5,355 bases of DNA from Flavobacteriales bacterium. Lineage in GTDB: Bacteria > Bacteroidota > Bacteroidia > Flavobacteriales > JADGDT01. Made by a program: the position numbers and the translations under genes. The notes beneath the pieces were generated by a model. It was not told the origin of the DNA and ran no database searches. It saw only the letters and a program-made list of their open reading frames with translations. The stretch lies in NCBI GenBank assembly GCA_023145275.1, contig JAGLEB010000138.1:1-5355 (forward strand), written 5' to 3'. The number at the start of each line of letters is the position of its first letter. Position 1 is the first letter of the stretch. Positions 1-5,207 of this stretch are shown here, piece by piece.

Positions 1-2
1 AG

Positions 3-44
3 GCTATTTATGTTGTAGTACTGAGTGAAACTAATTTTTTTTAA
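3..44 (+). other. possible 3' end of an upstream gene
   Basis: An open frame runs from the window edge to a TAA at 42-44, reading AIYVVVLSETNFF, and the next base starts the ATG of the mevalonate kinase gene in the same frame. Stop codons close the other two + frames at 16-18 and 26-28, so any of the three could be the tail of the preceding gene. The peptide is too short to recognise. In flavobacteria the gene before this kinase is often another mevalonate-pathway gene or its neighbour, but nothing here proves that. Confidence 0.2.
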
Positions 45-989
45 ATGAAGAAAGGACCTTTATTTTATGCTAAGGTGTTGTTGTTTGGAGAGTATGGAAT
101 AATCGAAGATTCCATGGGACTGTCTGTACCTTACAATTTCTATCAAGGAGTTTTGAAACTCCCTGCTGATAGAAAGAGTAATGTGCTTGCAGAAGATTCA
201 AACTTTCATCTACGTAAATATCTCGATTATATTAAAGAATTGAATTCTGATGAGAGTCTCAATGTTAAATTTGATATTGATGAACTTTTGAATGATATTG
301 ATTTAGGTCTGTATTTCGATTCTAGTATTCCTCAAGGTTACGGAGTAGGTAGCTCCGGAGCTTTAGTTGCTGCGCTGTATGATAGATATGCCTTGAGTAA
401 AATTGATTCAAAGACTAAGCTCACTAAAGAAAATATTCAGGAATTAAAGAGAATATTCGGCGAGATGGAATCTCATTTTCATGGGAAAAGCTCTGGAATA
501 GATCCTTTGATTTGCTATTTAAATATACCTCTTCTTATAAAGTCTAAAACAGAAATAGATCTTGTTGGAATTCCTGATATGAATGAGGGTAAAGGAGCCG
601 TGTTTTTGATTGACTCTGGAATGCCAGGCGAAACTGAGCCAATGGTGAATATATTTATGGAAAAGTGCAAGCACGAAGGTTTTAGAAATATGCTAAAAGA
701 GCAGTTTGTAAAATATAACGATGCTTGTATACAATCTTTTGTGAAAGGCGAGTTTTCTACACTGTTTAAGGATTTAAAGAATCTTTCTTCTCTAGTTCTC
801 GACAATTTTAAGCCTATGATACCAACCTCATTTCATAATCTTTGGCAGAATGGAATAGATTCTGACGATTACTATATGAAACTTTGTGGCTCTGGAGGAG
901 GAGGTTATATATTGGGATTTGCCGAGGATTTTGAAAAAGCCGAAAAATCACTTGGAGATCATAGGCTTGAGGTGATTTACAGGTTTTAG
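45..989 (+). CDS. mevalonate kinase (GHMP kinase family)
   Basis: A cytoplasmic enzyme predicted to phosphorylate mevalonate with ATP, the first kinase step of the mevalonate route to isopentenyl diphosphate. The 314-residue product shows the three GHMP motifs. The N-terminal substrate-side motif is YAKVLLFGEY at 8-17. The glycine/serine-rich ATP loop is PQGYGVGSSGA at 96-106. The C-terminal glycine motif is KLCGSGGGGYILGF at 279-292. HGKSSGIDP at 146-154 places Asp153 where family members have the catalytic base, and Glu142 lies just before it. The first motif reads GEY where many mevalonate kinases have GEH; GEY also occurs in other bacterial GHMP kinases, so it does not by itself change the call. 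Length is normal. The ATG at 45 directly follows an in-frame TAA, which fixes the start. No promoter fits in the 44 bases before it, so it probably belongs to an operon entering from the left. The downstream prenyltransferase supports an isoprenoid role. The main alternative is a related GHMP sugar or phosphomevalonate kinase. Confidence 0.9.
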   Translation: MKKGPLFYAKVLLFGEYGIIEDSMGLSVPYNFYQGVLKLPADRKSNVLAEDSNFHLRKYLDYIKELNSDESLNVKFDIDELLNDIDLGLYFDSSIPQGYGVGSSGALVAALYDRYALSKIDSKTKLTKENIQELKRIFGEMESHFHGKSSGIDPLICYLNIPLLIKSKTEIDLVGIPDMNEGKGAVFLIDSGMPGETEPMVNIFMEKCKHEGFRNMLKEQFVKYNDACIQSFVKGEFSTLFKDLKNLSSLVLDNFKPMIPTSFHNLWQNGIDSDDYYMKLCGSGGGGYILGFAEDFEKAEKSLGDHRLEVIYRF

Positions 990-1064
990 AAGTAATTTTT
1001 CTAAGATGTTATAATAAATAAACTAGCTATCAATACAAATTCTCTTAAATATAAGTATAGGAAG

Positions 1065-1115
1065 ATAATTGGTCTGTTTTCTGTTGTCCGAGGATATAAT
1101 ATATTAGTTATTGTA
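1065..1115 (+). other. N-terminal coding extension of the UbiA gene with a rare start codon
   Basis: The reading frame of the UbiA gene is open from just after a TAA at 1002-1004. Its last 17 codons before the TTG translate to IIGLFSVVRGYNILVIV, which joins LAQYLTSIYI to make a complete first membrane helix preceded by Arg-Gly-Tyr-Asn. From memory, flavobacterial homologues begin with a short Lys-rich stretch followed by this FSVVRGYN segment. There is no in-frame ATG, GTG or TTG between 1005 and 1115. Candidate starts are therefore ATA at 1065, ATT at 1068 or CTG at 1074, with AGGAAG at 1059-1064 as a possible ribosome-binding sequence. The alternative is that an ATG has been lost by mutation or sequence error. 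Confidence 0.6.
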
Positions 1116-1913
1116 TTGGCTCAGTATCTCACATCTATATATATTCTTTCTTTCGATGACAATGTTTGGGATGTTATACTGAATCCAAGCTTGTTTGTAC
1201 TAGTGCTTAGTTCTGCTTTGATTGTAGCAGCAGGATATATAATAAATGCTTTCTACGATTTTGAAAAAGATAGCATAAATAAACCTTCAAAGACGGCTAT
1301 TGATAATTTAGTTAGTAAAAAGACTAAGTTAAGTGTATATTTCCTTTTCAATATTATTGCGGTAGTAATTAGTTTTGCCGTTTCCTTTAGAGCGGCATTG
1401 TTTATGTTTCTATACGCTTTCGGGATTTGGATTTACTCTCATAAACTAAAGAGGATTACTTTTGTGGGTAATATTGTAGCCTCAATTTTAGCAATAACAC
1501 CATTCTTTGCAATTTTTCTCTACTATAAGCACATTTCCGAACTTATTGTTTTACACGCTTCATACCTTTATTTGCTGATACTGATAAGGGAATTACTAAA
1601 GGATATGCAAAGCTACAAGGGCGACTTGATTTTTGGATATATGACTATCCCTGTTCGTTATAGTCTATATGTATCACGGGTGTTAATATCTGCTCTTGTT
1701 TTGTTAGCGCTTATACCTGGTTACTTGCTAACTCGTTTCCCCGAAGTAGGATCTATGGACGTGTATTTCCATTTTAGCTTAGGTGTATTATTTGTTTTTT
1801 TAGTTGGACTATGGTCACTAAAAGGTCTTAAATGGTCACTTTTCCAGTATAATATTATTAAGTTCCTGATTCTAGCAGGAGTATTCTCTATCGCACTAGT
1901 ACCGTATTCGTAG
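1116..1913 (+). CDS. UbiA-family prenyltransferase (geranylgeranylglycerol-phosphate geranylgeranyltransferase-like); true start probably upstream
   Basis: An integral membrane prenyltransferase of the UbiA superfamily, which transfers a polyprenyl group from its diphosphate to a lipid or aromatic acceptor. From the TTG at 1116 the product has 265 residues and about eight hydrophobic segments (for example near 24-44, 72-90, 92-108, 115-136, 141-159, 186-205, 217-234 and 246-262). The first Asp-rich motif is N44-AFY-D48-FEK-D52, a variant of NDxxDxxxD with Ala at the second position. The second is D163-MQSYKG-D170. These bind Mg-diphosphate in the family. Automated annotation often calls flavobacterial relatives geranylgeranylglycerol-phosphate geranylgeranyltransferase; the acceptor cannot be read from sequence, and a quinone-pathway role remains possible. 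TTG is the only conventional start, but the frame stays open upstream and encodes a conserved-looking SVVRGYN segment plus the first half of the first helix (see 1065-1115), so this start is probably too late. The gene follows the mevalonate kinase by about 75-125 bases with no terminator between them, so co-transcription is likely. Confidence 0.85.
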   Translation: MAQYLTSIYILSFDDNVWDVILNPSLFVLVLSSALIVAAGYIINAFYDFEKDSINKPSKTAIDNLVSKKTKLSVYFLFNIIAVVISFAVSFRAALFMFLYAFGIWIYSHKLKRITFVGNIVASILAITPFFAIFLYYKHISELIVLHASYLYLLILIRELLKDMQSYKGDLIFGYMTIPVRYSLYVSRVLISALVLLALIPGYLLTRFPEVGSMDVYFHFSLGVLFVFLVGLWSLKGLKWSLFQYNIIKFLILAGVFSIALVPYS

Positions 1914-2076
1914 GGGTGGACTTTGTATTTAGTACAGAGTATTTAGTATAAAGTACTTAGGGGGAAGAGTAAAAAGCAGCATACGCCCACTTGCGCTATA
2001 TCGTCAACTATCAGTTACTATCTACTAAGTGTTAACTACTAAATACTTGACTTCGTAATTTATTTCACTTTAGTGC
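1914..2076. repeat. intergenic stretch with an imperfect inverted repeat (possible dispersed palindromic element)
   Basis: The gap between the UbiA and pseudouridine synthase genes has no convincing ORF. The 23-base arm at 1938-1960 is the inverted partner of 2025-2047 (18 of 23 positions by eye), separated by 64 bases. The decamer GTATTTAGTA occurs at 1925-1934 and 1939-1948, and its reverse complement TACTAAATAC at 2037-2046. AAGTACTT at 1951-1958 is a small palindrome. The loop includes a GC-richer core, CGCCCACTTGCGC at 1984-1996, unlike its AT-rich surroundings. CTTGACTT occurs at 2046-2053 and again at 2076-2083. No T-tract follows the arms, so this does not look like an intrinsic terminator. 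It resembles a short non-coding dispersed repeat, but that depends on copies elsewhere in the genome. Confidence 0.5.
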
Positions 2077-2106
2077 TTGACTTATCATTATAAAGCATTA
2101 TTTTTG
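2077..2106 (+). promoter_or_regulatory. Bacteroidetes-type promoter for the pseudouridine synthase gene
   Basis: A TTG (-33 element) at 2077-2079 is followed after 19 bases by TATTTTTG at 2099-2106, an exact match to the Bacteroidetes -7 consensus TAnnTTTG. Transcription would start about 6-8 bases downstream, leaving a leader of roughly 20 AT-rich bases before the ATG at 2133. The leader has no Shine-Dalgarno-like sequence, which is usual in this phylum. This site gives the gene its own transcription independent of the genes upstream. Confidence 0.7.
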
Positions 2107-2132
2107 CAAAAATTTTTTTTGAAATATTATAT

Positions 2133-3152
2133 ATGGCAGTAGACAAAAATCCATCTGGAAAAAGGGATGGTAAACCATCTTCTGGTAAAAGAGAAGGTAA
2201 ATCAAGAGTTTCAAATACTGATAACAAGAAAGGACTTCGTTCTACACGTCATGGCGATGTTGATAAGCGCCGTGCAGATCGTAAGAATAGTGCTGAAAGT
2301 TTCAGTAAAACTAGATCAGAAAATGAAGGTGCTAAGAAAAAAGCATTTTCTAAAGATTCAGATAATGCTTATAAAGGGAATAAACCTTTTAAGAAAGCTA
2401 AAAAAATGGAAACTCAAGCTAGTATTGATAAGCGTGTTGAGAAAGATGGAATCAGACTTAACAAGTTTATCGCAAATGCTGGTATTTGTTCTCGGCGTGA
2501 TGCCGACAAGCACATTGTTGCTGGGTCAGTTACCGTAAATGGTAAAGTTGTTGACTCGATGGGATATCGAGTAAAAAGTACAGAAGAAGTAAAGTTTGAT
2601 GGAACCACTATACAAGCCGAAAAAAAGGTTTATGTGGTACTGAACAAGCCTAAGAACTTTATTACTACAAGAGAAGATACTCACGGACGCAGAACCGTAA
2701 TGGATTTGTTGAGTGGTATGGGAGATGTTAGAGTTTACCCTGTTGGTAGATTAGACAGAAATACTACCGGAGTTTTGATGTTTACAAATGATGGTGAGAT
2801 GACAAAACGTCTTACGCATCCAACTTATGGAGTGAAAAAGATGTACCATGTTACTCTTAATCACAGTTTGAAACAAGTGCATTTAGAGAAGATTCTTGAT
2901 GGTTTGCACCTAGAGGATGGATCTATTTATGTTGACAGCGTTTCATATGTTAATAATGCTCCTAAAACGGAAGTGGGAATTGAAATAAGCTCTGGAAAGA
3001 ATCGTATTGTACGTCGTATTTTTGAATCTTTGGGTTATGATGTTGTAAAGCTCGATAGAGTTATGATGGCAGGATTAACAAAAAAGAATATCAAGAGAGG
3101 ACAATGGCGTTTTCTTACTCAAGAAGAAGTTAATTTCTTGAAAATGATATAA
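2133..3152 (+). CDS. rluB: RluB/RsuA-family ribosomal RNA pseudouridine synthase
   Basis: An enzyme predicted to convert a uridine of rRNA to pseudouridine; by family resemblance the target is most likely a 23S rRNA site of the RluB type. The product has 339 residues. Residues 1 to about 100 form a Lys/Arg/Ser-rich, low-complexity tail with no hydrophobic core, probably disordered and RNA-binding. An S4 RNA-binding domain follows at about 106-152 (GIRLNKFIANAGICSRRDAD onward). The catalytic domain starts near 166 with VYVVLNKPKNFITT and has the signature GRLDRNTTGVL at 205-215, where Asp208 is the catalytic nucleophile. The C-terminal motif KNRIVRRIFESLGYDVVKLDR lies at about 289-309. The catalytic part has the usual length; the basic extension is common in Bacteroidota members. 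RsuA (16S) and RluE/RluF are the alternatives, and the S4 domain argues against RluE. The ATG at 2133 sits well placed behind its own promoter, and a terminator follows 37 bases after the stop. Confidence 0.93.
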   Translation: MAVDKNPSGKRDGKPSSGKREGKSRVSNTDNKKGLRSTRHGDVDKRRADRKNSAESFSKTRSENEGAKKKAFSKDSDNAYKGNKPFKKAKKMETQASIDKRVEKDGIRLNKFIANAGICSRRDADKHIVAGSVTVNGKVVDSMGYRVKSTEEVKFDGTTIQAEKKVYVVLNKPKNFITTREDTHGRRTVMDLLSGMGDVRVYPVGRLDRNTTGVLMFTNDGEMTKRLTHPTYGVKKMYHVTLNHSLKQVHLEKILDGLHLEDGSIYVDSVSYVNNAPKTEVGIEISSGKNRIVRRIFESLGYDVVKLDRVMMAGLTKKNIKRGQWRFLTQEEVNFLKMI

Positions 3153-3189
3153 TGTAGAGTTGTTACTATACATCATCATAAAAAATATA

Positions 3190-3223
3190 AATCCTTTGAG
3201 TTAATTCTCAAGGGATTTTTTTT
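3190..3223 (+). terminator. Rho-independent terminator after the pseudouridine synthase gene
   Basis: AATCCTTTGAG at 3190-3200 pairs with CTCAAGGGATT at 3207-3217 through an 11-bp stem with one G-T pair and a 6-base loop (TTAATT). Eight Ts follow at 3216-3223. An A-rich run before the stem (3180-3189) could extend pairing with the T-tract and allow some function on the opposite strand. It separates the pseudouridine synthase gene from the leucine-rich-repeat gene. Confidence 0.9.
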
Positions 3224-3242
3224 GCCCTTTTACAAGGCTGTA

Positions 3243-3255
3243 GCTTGTTACAAGC
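3243..3255. repeat. 13-base perfect palindrome upstream of the repeat-protein gene
   Basis: GCTTGTTACAAGC is a perfect 6+1+6 inverted repeat in the 138-base gap before the ATG at 3362. ACAAG also occurs just upstream at 3232-3236 and could pair with the same GCTTGT. There is no T-tract after it. It could be an operator or a small RNA hairpin, or chance. I see no clear TAnnTTTG promoter in this gap. Confidence 0.3.
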
Positions 3256-3361
3256 AGGGTGACATAATTGAAGCATTAATTTCTAAGTGATTCAAATCAT
3301 AGTTTTTTGCTTTAAGTGTATGTAACTTAGACTGTTGTTAATCCCTTTAATCACATGTCTT

Positions 3362-5056
3362 ATGTTTAATAGAAACTTTTTCTTCGTTTTGCTTTTTTTC
3401 GCTTTAAACAATGTTTATGCTCAAAACACTTACGTCCCAGACGATAATTTCGAACAAGCTCTAATTGATCTAGGCTATGATGATGTACTAGACGATTACG
3501 TGCTTACTGCAAATATCTCTGGTGTTACATATTTGGGCCTTTCTGATAAAAATATAAGTGACTTAACAGGTGTTGAAGATTTTGCAAGTTTAGAAAATTT
3601 ATATTGTTCTAATAATCAACTCACAAGTATTGATGTAACTCAAAATACTGTTTTAAGTTATCTACATATTGGGTGGAATCAACTCACAAGTATTGATGTT
3701 ACTAAAAATACTGTTTTAGGAGAACTAAATATTGGGAATAATCAACTCACAAGTATTGATGTGACAAAACTTACTGCTTTAAGTAGTTTACTTTGTTCGC
3801 ATAATCAACTTACAAGTATTGATGTAACTCAAAATACTGGTTTAAGATTTCTAAGTATTGGGAATAATCAACTTACAAGTATTGATGTTGCTAAAAATAC
3901 TGATTTAAGAGAACTAAATATTGGGAATAATCAACTCACAAGCATAGATGTGACAAAACATGCTGCTTTAGAAATCCTAGTGTGTGATAATAATCAACTA
4001 TCAGAAATAGATGTTACAAAAAATATTGATTTAAGATGGTTGGTTTGCGAGCGTAATCAAATTACTGAGTTAGAAGTTGTAAAACTTACTGATTTAGAAC
4101 TTTTGAGCTGTGGTGGTAATAAACTTGTAAGTATTGATGTTACTAAAAATACCTCTTTAGTTAGTTTGGGGTGTCGTAATAATCAACTTACAAGTATCGA
4201 TGTTACTCAAAATACTGTTTTGTGGGGTTTATATTGTGAAGGTAATCAACTTACACGTTTAGATGTTACTCATGCTACAGTCTTAAATAGTTTGAATTGC
4301 TCAAATAATAAAATTCCTGAGTTAGATCTATCTAAAAATATAAGTTTAAAATATTTAACCTGTGATAATAATAATCTAAAAGAATTAGATATTAGTCAAA
4401 ATACTGCTATATATAATTTGACATGTAGTAGTAATAAACTCACAGTTTTAGACGTGACAAATATCCCTGTCCTAAAATCTTTACAATGTTATGGTAATCA
4501 AATTTCGATGTTAGATGTGACCAATAACCCTGTTCTAGAATATTTGCGATGTAATGATAATCAAATTTCGATGTTAGATGTAAGTAATAATATTGCTTTA
4601 TGGGCTTTAGAATGTGGCAATAATAAACTGACAAGTTTAAATGTGAAAAATGGAAATAACAGTATGATCACAAGGTTTAGTGCTCTAGGTAATTCAAACT
4701 TACTATGTATTCAGGTCGATAACGAAACTGATGCTAAGAATGGTGTAGCGCCTTATGATAATTGGAAAAAAGATAATACTGCTAGCTATTCAGAAAATTG
4801 TTCATCTCTGGGTGTTGATGACGAAGTGCTGTCAGATGGACTGAAAATTTACCCAAACCCAGTTCGTAATACTTTAACAGTTGAGTCGGAAATACCAATA
4901 GTAAAAGTTGAGATATTTAATGTTTTAGGTAAAAAAGAGATGGAAACTAAGTCTGGTTTTAACTCTATATTAACTGAGAATTTATCAGGAGGAGTTTATA
5001 TTATTAAAATTCACTCTGCAAAATCTACGATAGTTAGGCGGATAACTAAACAATAA
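3362..5056 (+). CDS. secreted leucine-rich-repeat protein with T9SS C-terminal sorting domain
   Basis: A 564-residue exported protein, probably displayed on the cell surface or released, where its repeats would bind protein or glycan partners. I start it at ATG 3362: this gives a compact signal peptide (residues 1-20, MFNRN, then a Phe/Leu core, cleavage likely after VYA). A TTG at 3335 would add nine unneeded residues. Residues 21-50 (YVPDDNFEQALIDLGYDD and on) form the N-terminal cap typical of flavobacterial repeat proteins, and 51-76 an internalin-like lead-in. Residues 77-433 are 17 uninterrupted repeats of 21 residues of the type LxxLxCxxNQLTSIDVTxNT. Residues 434-480 look like a C-terminal cap with Cys449 and Cys480. 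The T9SS type A sorting domain occupies about 494-564: KIYPNP at 495-500, VEIFNVLGKKE at 516-526, GGVYIIKI at 543-550, then a basic end. This implies Sec export followed by type IX secretion. The ligand is unknown. It stands alone behind a terminator. Confidence 0.92.
   Translation: MFNRNFFFVLLFFALNNVYAQNTYVPDDNFEQALIDLGYDDVLDDYVLTANISGVTYLGLSDKNISDLTGVEDFASLENLYCSNNQLTSIDVTQNTVLSYLHIGWNQLTSIDVTKNTVLGELNIGNNQLTSIDVTKLTALSSLLCSHNQLTSIDVTQNTGLRFLSIGNNQLTSIDVAKNTDLRELNIGNNQLTSIDVTKHAALEILVCDNNQLSEIDVTKNIDLRWLVCERNQITELEVVKLTDLELLSCGGNKLVSIDVTKNTSLVSLGCRNNQLTSIDVTQNTVLWGLYCEGNQLTRLDVTHATVLNSLNCSNNKIPELDLSKNISLKYLTCDNNNLKELDISQNTAIYNLTCSSNKLTVLDVTNIPVLKSLQCYGNQISMLDVTNNPVLEYLRCNDNQISMLDVSNNIALWALECGNNKLTSLNVKNGNNSMITRFSALGNSNLLCIQVDNETDAKNGVAPYDNWKKDNTASYSENCSSLGVDDEVLSDGLKIYPNPVRNTLTVESEIPIVKVEIFNVLGKKEMETKSGFNSILTENLSGGVYIIKIHSAKSTIVRRITKQ
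3590..4660 (+). repeat. 17 tandem 63-bp repeats coding for the leucine-rich-repeat domain
   Basis: The domain is coded by 17 in-phase 63-bp units with no insertions or deletions. The first six units keep very high DNA similarity, for example CAACTCACAAGTATTGATGT and close variants in each, while later units have diverged. Two levels of duplication are visible. Units 1-3 (3590-3778) and 4-6 (3779-3967) match as a 189-bp block. Units 15 and 16 share AATCAAATTTCGATGTTAG and flanking bases. This marks expansion by recombination or slippage within the gene. Confidence 0.9.
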
Positions 5057-5123
5057 TGAAGGTTCTGTATTTCTGTTATAGCTGAATATTGTGTTGATGT
5101 GAAAAATGGGAGTGGTTTTGTTG

Positions 5124-5191
5124 CTGTTCGTGAACAGTTTATGTTAAACTGGTGATTGTGCCTGTGGCACTTGTTTATTGTGCTTGCGCAC
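5124..5191. repeat. cluster of four small perfect hairpins downstream of the repeat-protein gene
   Basis: Within 68 bases there are four perfect inverted repeats. CTGTTC/GAACAG lies at 5124-5137 (2-base loop). CAGTTTA/TAAACTG lies at 5135-5151 (3-base loop). GTGCC/GGCAC lies at 5158-5170 (3-base loop). GTGC/GCAC lies at 5180-5191 (4-base loop). The first two share CAG at 5135-5137, so they cannot both form completely. The last two share a similar surrounding sequence (ATTGTGC-TG-GCACT) about 22 bases apart and look like copies of one hairpin. They fall in the 3' region of the repeat-protein transcript. Confidence 0.6.
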
Positions 5192-5207
5192 TACTTTTTT
5201 AAATTTG
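5178..5207 (+). promoter_or_regulatory. promoter-like site TTG-N19-TAAATTTG
   Basis: TTG at 5178-5180 is followed after 19 bases by TAAATTTG at 5200-5207, an exact match to TAnnTTTG with the same spacing as the site at 2077-2106. It overlaps the possible terminator, so the end of one transcript and the start of another may be packed together. Anything it drives would begin near 5214 and run toward the window's right edge. Confidence 0.45.
5180..5200 (+). terminator. possible weak terminator after the repeat-protein gene
   Basis: The last hairpin of the cluster, GTGC-TTGC-GCAC at 5180-5191, is followed by TAC and six Ts at 5195-5200. The stem has only four base pairs and the T-run starts three bases after it, so it would be weak alone. 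The stronger GTGCC/GGCAC stem lies about 10 bases upstream and could assist. It is the only terminator-like structure in the 299 bases after the stop codon. Confidence 0.4.

Noticed and set aside
515..805. 96-codon ORF on the - strand
   Set aside because: It lies wholly inside the mevalonate kinase gene, which has clear family motifs, and its translation shows no recognisable domain.
2167..2538. 123-codon ORF on the + strand in a second frame
   Set aside because: It overlaps the N-terminal part of the pseudouridine synthase gene; its composition is what an AAG/AAA-rich basic tail gives when shifted, and it has no motifs or promoter of its own.
2414..2608. 64-codon ORF on the - strand
   Set aside because: Antisense to the conserved S4 domain of the pseudouridine synthase, with no sign of being a gene.
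3300..3309. TAGTTTTTTG as a promoter for the repeat-protein gene
   Set aside because: The TA and TTTG parts are four bases apart, not two, and no TTG lies at 17-23 bases upstream, so I cannot support it.
3335..3361. TTG start for the repeat-protein gene
   Set aside because: The ATG at 3362 gives a textbook signal peptide; the extra nine residues would put uncharged hydrophobic sequence before the basic N-region.
4440..4634. 64-codon ORF on the - strand with an internal repeat (HLTSKFDYH twice)
   Set aside because: The repeat is simply the complement of the leucine-rich-repeat units on the + strand.
3590..4660. Regular 63-bp repeats resembling a CRISPR or minisatellite array
   Set aside because: The units are in phase with a long open frame, encode a consistent leucine-rich repeat and have no unrelated spacers of constant size between identical repeats.
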